This document shows, piece by piece, positions 42,245-51,458 of a stretch of DNA of 64,000 nt (the stretch's first letter is position 1; every line of letters starts with the position of its first letter). Where the stretch lies: contig CAMTUW010000029.1 of the NCBI GenBank assembly GCA_947085035.1, positions 1 to 64,000 of the forward strand, given 5' to 3'. The DNA comes from CAMTUW01 sp947085035. Its GTDB lineage: Bacteria > Actinomycetota > Coriobacteriia > Anaerosomatales > PHET01. The position numbers and the translations under genes are program-made. A model generated the notes under the pieces. That model ran no database searches. It was not told the origin of the DNA and saw only the letters and a list, made by a program, of their open reading frames with translations.

Positions 42245-43638
42245 GATTCATGTACGGCACCGATCACAGCGTAGCCGCCCCGTCTGACACGCTTCACACA
42301 GGTGGAGTCGTCGCGTTCGTTGAGCCGGAGTCACCGGCCGCGCGTGCGGGGATCGCCGAAGGCGACCGAGTCGTTTCGGTCGACGGACACACGCTCGCAG
42401 ACGTGATCGATTGGCGTTGGTACGCCGACGGCGCTTCACACGAAGTCGTCATCGCTGCTTCAAGCGCCGAGCCACGCCTCATCGCTCTCTGCCGTGCTGC
42501 AGGGGAGGCGTGGGGGCTCGAATTCGAGGAAACGCTGTTCGACGGCGTCCGGCGCTGTCACAACGCATGCGTGTTCTGCTTCATGACCCAACTGCCCCCC
42601 GGCATGCGTCCGGCACTTTACCTTCGCGACGATGACTTTCGCCTCTCATTTCTCCAAGGCAACTTCGTCACGTTGACGAATCTGAAGGATTCGGACGTCT
42701 CGCGCATCACTGAGCAACATCTCTCACCGCTCAATGTCTCAGTACACGCGGTCACCCCCGCCGTACGGGCGAAACTCGTGTGCGCCCGAGATGACCGTGC
42801 GCTCGTGCGCTTCGATGAGCTGCTCGAATCCGGAATCGACCTCAACGTCCAGGTGGTTCTTGTCCCGGGAGTCAACGACGGAGAAGAACTTGAGCGGACA
42901 CTGACATGGCTCGCGGAACGCGAGGGTGTGATGAGCGTCGGCATCGTGCCGCTGGGATACACCCGCCACCAGGAACGGTTCACCTGCTCGTACGAGGACC
43001 CGCTCGCCGCGGCGACAGTGATACAGCGGGTGCAGAAGTGGCAGTTCGCCTCTCGTGAGCGCGACGCTGTCACGTGGGTCCACTTGGCCGATGAGTTCTA
43101 CCTGAATGCGCACGCACCCTTCCCCACGACAGAATGGTACGACGGCTACGTGCAGTACGAGAACGGCATCGGCATGGTCCGGGCGTTCGGCGACGAAGCT
43201 GCATTTCTTCGCGAGGACCTCACGAAAGCCGTTCATGATGTTCCCGCCGAAAGCGAATCCGCGACCGTCGTCACCGGCATCATGGCCGCGACCACGCTTG
43301 CGGGTGCTCTCAACGCATTCGAAGCCGCGGGTCGGGTCAGACTGCTTGCGGTCCCGAACCGTTTCTTCGGCGGGAACGTCTCGGTCACGGGTCTGCTCAC
43401 CGGCGAGGACCTCGCGACCGCGATAGCACACGATCGCGCGTCGCTTTGTGCGCCATCCGCATATCTCGTGCCCGATGTCGTGTTCAACGCCGACAGAGTC
43501 ACGCTCGACGGCTTGGACGCCACAGAGCTCTCGAGACGCAGCGGCGCCGATGTCCGTGTGGTATCCTGCGACGCTGTTGGGCTCCTCGCCGGACTCATAG
43601 ATGTCGCGAGACGCCCGCCAATCCACATTGAGGAGTGA
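42241..43638 (+). CDS. DUF512 radical SAM family protein with PDZ domain
   Basis: 465 residues from GTG 42241 (462 from ATG 42250). It has an N-terminal PDZ-like segment (about 18-70, ARAGIAEGDRVVSVDG), a radical-SAM-like barrel with the cysteine motif CHNACVFCF (about 101-109), and a C-terminal DUF512 domain. DUF512 proteins are often beside der, as here; the reaction is unknown. It overlaps ispH by GTGA-type coupling. Confidence 0.85.
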   Translation: MRFMYGTDHSVAAPSDTLHTGGVVAFVEPESPAARAGIAEGDRVVSVDGHTLADVIDWRWYADGASHEVVIAASSAEPRLIALCRAAGEAWGLEFEETLFDGVRRCHNACVFCFMTQLPPGMRPALYLRDDDFRLSFLQGNFVTLTNLKDSDVSRITEQHLSPLNVSVHAVTPAVRAKLVCARDDRALVRFDELLESGIDLNVQVVLVPGVNDGEELERTLTWLAEREGVMSVGIVPLGYTRHQERFTCSYEDPLAAATVIQRVQKWQFASRERDAVTWVHLADEFYLNAHAPFPTTEWYDGYVQYENGIGMVRAFGDEAAFLREDLTKAVHDVPAESESATVVTGIMAATTLAGALNAFEAAGRVRLLAVPNRFFGGNVSVTGLLTGEDLATAIAHDRASLCAPSAYLVPDVVFNADRVTLDGLDATELSRRSGADVRVVSCDAVGLLAGLIDVARRPPIHIEE

Positions 43639-43644
43639 GCGGTC

Positions 43645-44952
43645 ATGCCGCTACCTATCGTTGCTGTCGTCGGCCGTCCTAACGTTGGCAAGTCGACCTT
43701 CGTCAATCGCATAGTCCAAGGACACGAGGCCATCGTTCACGAGATGCGCGGCGTGACGCGTGATCGCAGTTACCACCGCGCAGACTGGAACGGCGTCGAC
43801 TTCCTGTTGATCGACACCGGCGGTATCGAGGCCGGTAGCGCCGACGAGTTCCAGACCTCCATTCGCTCGCAGGCATACCTGGCGACCGAGGAAGCCGACG
43901 TGATCGTCTTTCTTGTCGACGGCAAGGCGGGTATCGCGCCTGACGACCTGGAGGTCGCCAAGATCTTGAAGCGCACCGGCAAGCCGGTCTTCCTCACGGT
44001 CAACAAGGTCGACACTCCGGGCAGCCTTGCGGAGACCTACGATTTCTGGTCGCTTGGCCTGGAGAACCCATGGCCGGTCAGCTCGACTCACGGCAACGGC
44101 ACGGGTGACCTGCTCGACGCGATCGTAGAGGCACTGCCCCTTCTCATCCCTGATGATGACGAGGGGTCAATCGACGTCGCCATCATCGGTCGCCCCAACG
44201 CCGGCAAGTCCTCACTGCTCAACAAGCTGTGCGGCGTTGAGCGCGCCATCGTCTCCGATATCGCCGGCACCACCCGCGACTCCATCGACATGCTCGTCGA
44301 GAGGGACGGCGTCAGCGTGCGTCTCGTCGATACCGCTGGTTTGCGCCGCAAGTCCATGATCGACCAGGACGTGGAGTACTACGGGTTCGTCCGCGCGATG
44401 CGAGCCATCGACAGGGCCGAGGTCGCGCTGCTGGTGATCGACTCGACGATAGGGCTCACCGACCAGGATCAACGCGTCGCACGATTCGCGGCAGAACGCG
44501 GCTGTGCGATGGTCGTGCTGCTGAACAAATGGGACGCTCTGGAAGACATCGAGGAGAAGGAAGCCCTCGTCACGCGCGTTGGTGAGCGCCTCATGTTCGT
44601 CGGGTACGCGCCCGTCATCAGAGTCTCAGCGCTCGGCGGACGCGGTATGGACAAGATCTGGGACGCGATCACCCTTGTGCATGCGAACTACGTCCAGAAG
44701 ATCTCGACCAGTAAACTCAACCGCTTCCTCACCGACATGCGAGAGTTCGGTCACACCATGAACCAGGGAGGAAAGTCTCTGCGGCTGCAGTACGTCACAC
44801 AGACGCGCACCTCGCCTCCCGGATTCACGTTCTTTGCGAACCACCCTGCCATGCTCGATGACACCTATCGGCGCTATGTGGAGAACCGCCTTCGCGAGTC
44901 ATTCGATCTCGTGGGCACCCCGGTCGTCCTGAAGTTCAGGAAGAAGGACTGA
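43645..44952 (+). CDS. der: Ribosome biogenesis GTPase Der (EngA)
   Basis: 435 residues with two consecutive GTPase domains: GRPNVGKSTF (about 9-18) and GRPNAGKSSLL (about 180). G4 motifs are NKVD and NKWD. A C-terminal KH-like domain follows (NRFLTDMREFGHTM). It assists 50S assembly. Confidence 0.95.
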   Translation: MPLPIVAVVGRPNVGKSTFVNRIVQGHEAIVHEMRGVTRDRSYHRADWNGVDFLLIDTGGIEAGSADEFQTSIRSQAYLATEEADVIVFLVDGKAGIAPDDLEVAKILKRTGKPVFLTVNKVDTPGSLAETYDFWSLGLENPWPVSSTHGNGTGDLLDAIVEALPLLIPDDDEGSIDVAIIGRPNAGKSSLLNKLCGVERAIVSDIAGTTRDSIDMLVERDGVSVRLVDTAGLRRKSMIDQDVEYYGFVRAMRAIDRAEVALLVIDSTIGLTDQDQRVARFAAERGCAMVVLLNKWDALEDIEEKEALVTRVGERLMFVGYAPVIRVSALGGRGMDKIWDAITLVHANYVQKISTSKLNRFLTDMREFGHTMNQGGKSLRLQYVTQTRTSPPGFTFFANHPAMLDDTYRRYVENRLRESFDLVGTPVVLKFRKKD

Positions 44953-44956
44953 GGTG

Positions 44957-45613
44957 ATGCTCGCCCTGAGCATCGTCGCGGTCCTGGGAGTCGCCTACCT
45001 CGCGGGCGGCATCCCGTGGGCGCTCATCGTGGGGAGACGCTTTTACGGTGTCGACCTGCGCGAGCGTGGTTCCGGAAACCTCGGTGCGACCAATGTGTTT
45101 CGCGAGTTGGGCGCGCGAGCGGCCGCTATCACTCTCGTTCTCGACGCTCTCAAGGGGTCAGCTGCGGTGCTGTTCGCCGGGTTGGTGGTGAGCGCTGACG
45201 TCTTCGGTCAGACGGCTTTCGAGTGGACCCGTGTGGGTGCGATGTTCGCCGCCGTTGCCGGTCACTCGTACTCGCCCTACATCAAGCTGCGAGGGGGCAA
45301 AGGCGTCGCGACTTCGGCCGGTGCGCTGTTCGTGTTGACTCCGCTGGCCGCAACGATCGAGCTTGCGCTGTTCATCGCGGTCGTGGCCGCATCGCGGATG
45401 GTGTCACTCGCCTCGATCATCGTCGCTGTCATCTATCCGCTGCTCATCTTGTGGCTCTATCCGGGTCGCACGCCCATACTTGTGACGGTGTGCGTGCTCG
45501 CCGCGCTGGTCGTGTGGCGCCACCGCTCGAATCTCGTGCGTATCGCGCACGGCGAGGAGCGTAAGATATCCCTACGGCGCCGAGGTGAGGCGCTCGACCA
45601 TACGGAGGAATAG
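44957..45613 (+). CDS. plsY: Acyl-phosphate:glycerol-3-phosphate acyltransferase
   Basis: 218 residues, membrane protein. Motifs are RERGSGNLGATNVFRELG, HSYSPYIKLRGGKGVATSAG and the C-terminal RHRSNLVRIAHGEE. First acylation step of phospholipid synthesis, using acyl-phosphate. ATG 44957 is used; GTG 44954 is also possible. Directly followed by gpsA, which makes its substrate. Confidence 0.94.
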   Translation: MLALSIVAVLGVAYLAGGIPWALIVGRRFYGVDLRERGSGNLGATNVFRELGARAAAITLVLDALKGSAAVLFAGLVVSADVFGQTAFEWTRVGAMFAAVAGHSYSPYIKLRGGKGVATSAGALFVLTPLAATIELALFIAVVAASRMVSLASIIVAVIYPLLILWLYPGRTPILVTVCVLAALVVWRHRSNLVRIAHGEERKISLRRRGEALDHTEE

Positions 45614-46630
45614 GTGCGCATCTCGGTCATCGGTGCCGGCTCGTGGGGAACCGCGGTCAGCTGGCTTCTCGGCGGCAAAGGTCACGAAGTCTCACTGTGG
45701 GCTCGCGAGCCAGAGATCGCTGCTGGCGTGAACCTGGAGCATCGCAACCCGCTGTACCTGCCGGATGTCGCGCTTCCGCTCACGGTCAGTGCCACTGACT
45801 CGGTTCAGACGGCGCTGAGTGGCGCCGAGGCGGTCGTGATGGTCACGCCAAGCATGGGTGTGCGCCAGACCGCGCTTGCGATGAAGCCGCATCTCGCCTC
45901 GGATACGCCGGTCGTGATTCTCAGCAAGGGTGTCGAGCAGGACACTCTTCTGCTCATGACCGAGGTGCTCGCCGACGTCTTCGGCGGCAAGGATCGTATC
46001 GCCGGCCTCTCCGGCCCGAACCACGCCGAGGAGGTCAGCAAGGGTGTGCCGTCGGCCACCGTCGTGGCCGCATACGAACCGGCCGTGGCCGAGTTGTTCC
46101 AAGACATCTTCATGGCGCCGTTCTTTCGCGTATATACGAACACCGATGTCGTGGGCGTCGAGCTTTGCGGCGCGAGCAAGAACGTCATCGCCATTTCCGC
46201 CGGCATGTGTGACGGCTTGGGCTACGGAGACAACACCAAGGCTACTCTCATGACGCGTGGTCTGGCCGAGATGAGCCGCTTGGGCAGTGCTCTGGGAGCC
46301 AACCCCCTGACCTACATGGGACTCGCCGGCATGGGAGACCTCATCGTGACCTGTACGAGCCGTCATTCTCGCAACAGAGGAATCGGCGAGTTCATCGCAA
46401 CCGGCGGGACGATGGATGAGTTCTACGCCAAGACACAGATGGTCGCCGAAGGTGCCGTAGCGTGCCTGTCGCTTTCCGCGCTGGGTGAGCGCGAGGGCGT
46501 CGAGCTGCCGCTCACCAATATGGTCAAGCGAGTTCTTTACGAGGGACTCGATCCTCGCGAAGCCGGCTCGTACCTGATGGGACGGGAAGCGAAGGACGAA
46601 CTGCACGGTATCGGGCTCGTTGTCGACTAA
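45614..46630 (+). CDS. gpsA: Glycerol-3-phosphate dehydrogenase [NAD(P)+]
   Basis: 338 residues. NAD motif GAGSWGTAVSWLL, then LSGPNHAEEV and CGASKNVIAISAGMCDGL with the catalytic Lys. Reduces dihydroxyacetone phosphate to glycerol 3-phosphate for plsY. GTG 45614 immediately follows the plsY stop. Confidence 0.95.
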   Translation: MRISVIGAGSWGTAVSWLLGGKGHEVSLWAREPEIAAGVNLEHRNPLYLPDVALPLTVSATDSVQTALSGAEAVVMVTPSMGVRQTALAMKPHLASDTPVVILSKGVEQDTLLLMTEVLADVFGGKDRIAGLSGPNHAEEVSKGVPSATVVAAYEPAVAELFQDIFMAPFFRVYTNTDVVGVELCGASKNVIAISAGMCDGLGYGDNTKATLMTRGLAEMSRLGSALGANPLTYMGLAGMGDLIVTCTSRHSRNRGIGEFIATGGTMDEFYAKTQMVAEGAVACLSLSALGEREGVELPLTNMVKRVLYEGLDPREAGSYLMGREAKDELHGIGLVVD

Positions 46631-46658
46631 GGCAGATATCAGAGGGCGGGGGCGTGTT

Positions 46659-47333
46659 GTGAGCGAGCGTATTCTGATGGCACCGTCGATACTCTCGGCG
46701 GACTTCACTCGACTCGGAGAGGCTGTGGCCGCGGTCGAATCAGCCGGAGCTGACTTCATCCACATCGACGTGATGGACGGCCACTTCGTACCGAATGTCA
46801 CGATCGGTCCGCCGATCATCAAGGCGCTCAAGCGGGTCACCGGCGTTCCGCTGGATGTTCACCTGATGATCGACAACGCCGACGAGACACTGGATTGGTA
46901 CCTCGACGCCGGTGCCGACGCAGTCACCGTCCACGTCGAGGCCTGCATTCACCTGCACCGCGTCATAGCCCAGATCCGTGAGGCGGGCGCCTCTCCGGGG
47001 GTCACCCTCAATCCCGGCACGCCCATCGCAAGTCTGCGAGAGGTCCTGGGCGACGTGGACATGGTGCTCGTCATGAGCGTGAACCCCGGATTCGGTGGCC
47101 AGTCGTTCATCGAGCGCAGCGTGGCCCGGGTCGCCGAACTCTCAGCGCTGTGCGCGACTGAGGGGGTAGCGCCGCTCATTCAGGTGGATGGTGGCATCAC
47201 CGCCGATACCGCACCCCGCATCGCCGCTGCCGGTGCACGCTGTCTCGTCGCCGGAAACGCCGTCTTTTGCACAGACGATCCGGGGGCTGCGATGAACCAC
47301 GTGCGCGAGGCTGCGTACGCTGCGCTCAGGTGA
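46659..47333 (+). CDS. rpe: Ribulose-phosphate 3-epimerase
   Basis: 224 residues, TIM barrel. Signatures are APSILSADF, HIDVMDGHFVPN, DVHLMID, VMSVNPGFGGQSF and VDGGI. GTG 46659 follows a purine run. Pentose phosphate pathway; it supplies ribulose 5-phosphate, also the substrate of the RibB activity downstream. Confidence 0.94.
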   Translation: MSERILMAPSILSADFTRLGEAVAAVESAGADFIHIDVMDGHFVPNVTIGPPIIKALKRVTGVPLDVHLMIDNADETLDWYLDAGADAVTVHVEACIHLHRVIAQIREAGASPGVTLNPGTPIASLREVLGDVDMVLVMSVNPGFGGQSFIERSVARVAELSALCATEGVAPLIQVDGGITADTAPRIAAAGARCLVAGNAVFCTDDPGAAMNHVREAAYAALR

Positions 47334-47396
47334 GCGGACGAGCGTGACGTGATTCCTGATACCGCGTACTTGGTGTCGCGAGTACTCATTTCCTGC

Positions 47397-47402
47397 TAGA
47401 AT
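47397..47402 (+). promoter_or_regulatory. Probable -10 element of the rib operon
   Basis: TAGAAT lies so that transcription would start about 47409, just before the riboswitch P1 stem at 47411. No good -35 is seen at 16-18 bp; TTGGTG stands 21 bp away. Confidence 0.4.
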
Positions 47403-47410
47403 CCAGCTTG

Positions 47411-47527
47411 CTTTCTTCAGGGCGGGGTGAGATTCCCCACCGGCGGTATACAGCCCGCGAACCCCGAGAGGGGCCGATCCGGTGTGATTCCGGAGCCGAC
47501 GGTCATAGTCCGGATGGGAGAAGGAAG
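47411..47527 (+). ncRNA. FMN riboswitch (RFN element)
   Basis: It contains the conserved blocks AGGGCGGGGTGAGATTCCC, CACCGGCGGT, AGCCCGCGA, GGCCGATCCGG, CCGGAGCCGACGGTCATAG and CGGATGGGAGAAGG. P1 forms between CTTTCTTC (47411-47418) and GAAGGAAG (47520-47527) with one G-U pair. The 3' strand of P1 is also the Shine-Dalgarno of ribD, so FMN binding would hide it. No separate terminator hairpin is seen before ribD. It controls the four-gene rib operon. Confidence 0.95.
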
Positions 47528-47538
47528 GTCGACAAGGC

Positions 47539-48681
47539 GTGATTCTGTTCCCCCACGTCACAAGCGGGGTCAACGACCCTCATCTCGCTCACGCGATTCA
47601 GCTCGCGGTCACCGCCCGTGGTGCCACCGCGCCCAATCCGCTGGTTGGTGCCGTGGTAGTGCGCGAGGGTGTGGTTGTGGGCCGCGGCTTTCACGCTCGC
47701 GCTGGCGACCCTCACGCTGAGCGCATCGCGTTGTCCGAGGCCGACGAGCAAGCTGTTGGTGCCGACCTGTACGTCACACTTGAGCCCTGCTCGCATCACG
47801 GCAAGACGCCGCCTTGTACCCAAGCCATCATCGATGCTGGTATCACGCGCGTCGTTGTTGGGATGCCCGACCCCGATCCGGTTGCCGCAGGCGGTGCGGT
47901 GCTGCTGAGGGAAGCCGGTGTGCGTGTCGACTTCGCCGTGGACCCGGCGCCGTTCGCAAGGATCAACGCAGGCTGGCTGAAGCGCCTGGAGACCGGACGG
48001 CCGCACGTCACTGTCAAGGTCGCGTTGTCGCTTGACGGTCATCCTGCGCTCGACGCGGGCAGACGCTCCGCCATCAGCGGACCAGCGGGTGCCCAGGTGA
48101 CGCGTGCTCTTCGCGAGTCCGTGCAGGCCGTGATGGTGGGCACATCCACAGTGATCATCGATGATCCGGCTCTCACTGTCCGCGATGCTGATGGCCGACT
48201 CTCGCCCCGACAACCGCTCCGCGTCGTTCTGGCACGTGAGACGGTTCCGCCGCGAGAGGCCAGGGTCTTCACCGACGGCCTCGCCGATACACTCCTCATC
48301 GCTCCATCGGACAAGGTCGACTCGCTCCGAATCACCCATGGACCGGGTGTGGAAGTCGCGAGCAATCCGGACGGCTCTTCGATCAAGGGCGCACTCGGAC
48401 TGCTGGCTGATCGCGGGATCAATGACGTTCTTATCGAGGCCGGCCCCACCCTTCTCGCCAGTTTATGGGCTGAGGGCCTGATCGATCGATTGGTGGTTGT
48501 CACGGCAGGAGGTATGGCCGGACCCGATGCGCCTGTGCTCTACGCTGGGAAGCCGGACAGGGACGAAGATGCACTGAGGCCGGTCTTTGTACCGGTCGAG
48601 TCAGGTATCGTGGACGATGTGGCTGTGTGCGCGTGGGAGCCGCAGGCTCATGACGTTGATTCGGAAGGGAAGACTGGCTGA
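47539..48681 (+). CDS. ribD: Bifunctional riboflavin deaminase/reductase
   Basis: 380 residues. The N-terminal deaminase has the zinc site HAERIALSEAD and EPCSHHGKTPPC. The C-terminal reductase (from about 150, VTVKVALSLDG) contains VGTSTVIIDDPALTVR and DVLIEAGPTLLASL. It carries out two early steps of riboflavin synthesis. GTG 47539 is 11 bp after the riboswitch P1 strand. Confidence 0.94.
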   Translation: MILFPHVTSGVNDPHLAHAIQLAVTARGATAPNPLVGAVVVREGVVVGRGFHARAGDPHAERIALSEADEQAVGADLYVTLEPCSHHGKTPPCTQAIIDAGITRVVVGMPDPDPVAAGGAVLLREAGVRVDFAVDPAPFARINAGWLKRLETGRPHVTVKVALSLDGHPALDAGRRSAISGPAGAQVTRALRESVQAVMVGTSTVIIDDPALTVRDADGRLSPRQPLRVVLARETVPPREARVFTDGLADTLLIAPSDKVDSLRITHGPGVEVASNPDGSSIKGALGLLADRGINDVLIEAGPTLLASLWAEGLIDRLVVVTAGGMAGPDAPVLYAGKPDRDEDALRPVFVPVESGIVDDVAVCAWEPQAHDVDSEGKTG

Positions 48682-49346
48682 TGTTCACCGGACTAGTGGA
48701 GACCCAAGGCATCATCGCGCGCGTTGACCGCGTCGCGGGAGGTGCTCAGATCGAGGTGTACGCCCCGGAGTTCGGGCGTGACATGACCATTGGTGACTCG
48801 ATCGCTGTCGATGGAGTGTGTTTGACGGTTGCCAAGTTCATCCGTGGTGCCTTCATGGCCGACGTGAGCGAGGAGACGCTTCGCAAGACGACGCTTTCGA
48901 ATCTCGCTGAGGCACACAAGGTCAACCTCGAGCGTGCGCTCAGGCTCTCTGACAGGCTGGGAGGCCACCTCGTCACCGGTCATGTCGATGGTGTCGGACG
49001 CCTGTTGTTGCGCCACGCATCCGGCAACAGCACCATCTACCAGTTCCAGGTCCCTCCGGTGCTGCTCGAGTACGTTGTTCCCAAGGGATCGATCGCCATC
49101 GACGGCATCTCGCTCACGGTCGCTCAGATCAAGGGTGAGTCGATCGCTGCCGCGGTTGTTCCCCACACCGAGCAGGTGACGACCCTGAAGGACAAAGCCA
49201 TCGGCTCTGCTGTGAACATCGAGGTCGACATGCTCTCCAAATACGTGAAGCGTTTCGTCGAGGTCTACGCGCACCAGCCCGGCGGTGGATCCGTCGCGAA
49301 ACGGGGACTCGGCGACATGCTGCGCGAATTCGCCGACGGTTCGTGA
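48681..49346 (+). CDS. ribE: Riboflavin synthase alpha subunit
   Basis: 221 residues made of two similar barrels. N-terminal MFTGLVETQG and the second-repeat GHVDGVG are characteristic, with DSIAVDGVCLTV and GSIAIDGISLTV in parallel. Converts two 6,7-dimethyl-8-ribityllumazine to riboflavin. ATG 48681 overlaps the ribD stop. Confidence 0.94.
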   Translation: MFTGLVETQGIIARVDRVAGGAQIEVYAPEFGRDMTIGDSIAVDGVCLTVAKFIRGAFMADVSEETLRKTTLSNLAEAHKVNLERALRLSDRLGGHLVTGHVDGVGRLLLRHASGNSTIYQFQVPPVLLEYVVPKGSIAIDGISLTVAQIKGESIAAAVVPHTEQVTTLKDKAIGSAVNIEVDMLSKYVKRFVEVYAHQPGGGSVAKRGLGDMLREFADGS

Positions 49347-49347
49347 C

Positions 49348-50622
49348 GTGAGCTACTCGCCAGCGACAATCGAAGACGGCTCGCCTTTCATCGCCATCGA
49401 AGAGGCGCTCCTGCGGATAGCGCGCGGCGAGATGCTCATCGTGGTCGATGACGAGGACCGCGAGAACGAGGGCGACCTCGTCATGGCTGCCGAGAAGGCT
49501 ACTCCGCAGGCCATCAACTTCATGATCACGCATGCACGTGGACTCGTCTGCCTCCCGCTTACGGGCGCGAGGCTTGACGAGTTGCAGATTCCTCCGATGA
49601 CTGAAGTCAACACCTCGGAACAGGGCACCGCGTTTCATGTCTCGATCGGCGCGAAAGGCCGCATCACCACCGGGATCTCACCGGCCGATCGATGCGCGAC
49701 GGTTCTCGCTGCCATCGATCCCGCTGTCAGGTCCGAGGATCTCTCAATGCCGGGCCACGTCTTTCCTCTGCGCGCCCGTCCGGGAGGCGTACTTGAGCGC
49801 GCCGGGCACACCGAAGCCGCCGTGGACCTTGCTCGGCTCGCGGGACTCACTCCCGCCGGTGTGATCTGCGAGATCATCAACTCGGACGGCACGATGGCTC
49901 GACGACCTCAACTCGAGGAGTTCGCACGCACGCACGCCCTCGCCATGGTGACTGTCGCCGATCTCATCCGGTATCGACGTGGGACCGAGCGACTCGTTGA
50001 GCGTATCGCTCAGGTGGCGCTGCCCACGCGCCACGGGGAGTTTCGGGGATACGGCTACCAGTGTCTCGTCGATGGACGCACGCACATGGCGCTCGTCCTC
50101 GGCGATGTCTCGGACACCGAAGGCGTGTTGGTACGCGTCCATTCCGAGTGTCTGACCGGTGACGTGTTCCACTCACTTCGATGTGACTGCGGGAGCCAAC
50201 TCGAAGAGTCGATGCGGCGGGTCCAGGAAGAGGGCAGGGGGGTCGTTCTCTACATGGTCGGACACGAGGGGCGCGGTATCGGGCTCGCGGACAAGTTGAG
50301 GGCCTACGAACTCCAGGAGCGCGGAGCGGATACCGTCCAAGCCAACGAAGCACTCGGATTCCCTGCTGACCTGCGCGACTACGGCATCGGTGCCCAGATA
50401 CTCGTCGATCTCGGACTCCACTCGATCCGGTTGCTCACGAACAATCCTCGCAAGATCGTGGGGCTTGAGGCATACGGCCTCACCGTGTCCGAGCAGGTAC
50501 CTCTCGAGGTTGAACCCTGCCCGGCGAACTACCGCTATCTGCGTACGAAGAAGGAGAAGTTGGAGCACACTCTGACGCTGTCGGAGGAGCCCCAGACACG
50601 AAAGGAGACCGAGGCATCATGA
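49348..50622 (+). CDS. ribBA: DHBP synthase / GTP cyclohydrolase II
   Basis: 424 residues. The N-terminal half is 3,4-dihydroxy-2-butanone-4-phosphate synthase (DDEDRENEGDLVMAAE, MITHARGLVC, GHVFPLRARPGG). The C-terminal half is GTP cyclohydrolase II with zinc Cys in SECLTGD and RCDCGSQL, then GHEGRGIGLADKL. GTG 49348 directly follows the ribE stop. A ~25-residue charged tail precedes the ribH overlap. Confidence 0.94.
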   Translation: MSYSPATIEDGSPFIAIEEALLRIARGEMLIVVDDEDRENEGDLVMAAEKATPQAINFMITHARGLVCLPLTGARLDELQIPPMTEVNTSEQGTAFHVSIGAKGRITTGISPADRCATVLAAIDPAVRSEDLSMPGHVFPLRARPGGVLERAGHTEAAVDLARLAGLTPAGVICEIINSDGTMARRPQLEEFARTHALAMVTVADLIRYRRGTERLVERIAQVALPTRHGEFRGYGYQCLVDGRTHMALVLGDVSDTEGVLVRVHSECLTGDVFHSLRCDCGSQLEESMRRVQEEGRGVVLYMVGHEGRGIGLADKLRAYELQERGADTVQANEALGFPADLRDYGIGAQILVDLGLHSIRLLTNNPRKIVGLEAYGLTVSEQVPLEVEPCPANYRYLRTKKEKLEHTLTLSEEPQTRKETEAS

Positions 50623-51080
50623 CGGTTTTCGAGGGACACTTGATAGGTACTGGTCTGAAGTTCGGCATTGTCATCAGCAGGTTCAACGAGCTATTGGGCT
50701 CACGGCTGCTCTCGGGGGCGAACGACGCTCTCGTGCGCCACGGTGTTGAGAGCGCCGACGTCGATGTCGCCTGGGTTCCGGGCGCGTTCGAGATCCCACT
50801 GGTGGCGCGAAAGATGGCGCTCACGGGTCGCTATGACGCTGTGATCGCACTGGGCGTCATCATCAGAGGTGGTACCCCGCACTTCGAATACGTCGCCTCC
50901 GAGGTCAGCAAGGGAGTCGCGAAGGCGTCTCTCGACAGCGATCTGCCGGTGATATTCGGCATCATCACCGCAGATACGATCGAGCAGGCGGTCGAGCGGG
51001 CTGGCACGAAGGCCGGCAACAAGGGTTGGGAAGCGGCGATGGCCGCGATTGAGATGGCGACGCTCACGAAATCGCTCTGA
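50619..51080 (+). CDS. ribH: 6,7-dimethyl-8-ribityllumazine synthase
   Basis: 153 residues. Family blocks are VISRFNELLG, VPGAFEIPLVA and GVIIRGGTPHFEYV with the catalytic His. Penultimate riboflavin step, usually a 60-mer capsid. Overlaps ribBA as ATGA; a strong terminator follows 17 bp later. Confidence 0.95.
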   Translation: MTVFEGHLIGTGLKFGIVISRFNELLGSRLLSGANDALVRHGVESADVDVAWVPGAFEIPLVARKMALTGRYDAVIALGVIIRGGTPHFEYVASEVSKGVAKASLDSDLPVIFGIITADTIEQAVERAGTKAGNKGWEAAMAAIEMATLTKSL

Positions 51081-51097
51081 CCCGAAGTGCGCAAGAA

Positions 51098-51135
51098 GCG
51101 AGACCCCGGCGCCGCTTAGGCGTTCGGGGTCTCGC
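51098..51135 (+). terminator. Terminator hairpin of the rib operon
   Basis: GCGAGACCCCG (51098-51108) pairs perfectly with CGGGGTCTCGC (51125-51135), an 11-bp stem. The following sequence (GCGATTCTGG) is not T-rich, so efficiency without Rho is uncertain. Confidence 0.7.
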
Positions 51136-51382
51136 GCGATTCTGGGTCGGTTCCAGTGGGTCCTCGCCACCCTTGCGGCTGTCGACCGTGAACCCGGGTC
51201 CCCCAGAGCCCTCGCCCGAGCTCGCGGGCGGGTGGACAGGATAGCCCGCAATGCCAGCGGATACAATCGGACATTCGTTCGATTTGACGAAACCGCTATT
51301 TCGCGTAACAGACGGGCATATGACACCGATGAATGGGCGCTCGCCGTCGATGAATGGACTTGGCGAGTTCGATCAGAAGTGG
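51136..51382. other. Intergenic region between rib and isc operons
   Basis: No gene is supported on either strand. Nothing recognisable is seen apart from GC-rich self-complementary patches around 51200-51235. The iscR-type promoter begins at 51383. Confidence 0.5.
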
Positions 51383-51427
51383 TTGACACGGGACGCGTCA
51401 GGCGTACAGTGTAATCATTACCTGTAC
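51383..51427 (+). promoter_or_regulatory. Promoter with overlapping palindromic operator for the Rrf2/isc operon
   Basis: TTGACA (51383-51388), 16-bp spacer, TACAGT (51405-51410). A near-perfect dyad covers the -10: GTACAG (51404-51409) and CTGTAC (51422-51427) outside, GTAAT-C-ATTAC (51411-51421) inside. Its place argues for repression, probably autoregulation by the Rrf2 protein encoded 32 bp downstream. Confidence 0.7.
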
Positions 51428-51458
51428 GGTAGGGATTGCCGCGAGGATCCGAGGCTGA

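Noticed and set aside
45692..46840. 382-codon open frame on the minus strand opposite gpsA
   Set aside because: Antisense to gpsA with no family signatures.
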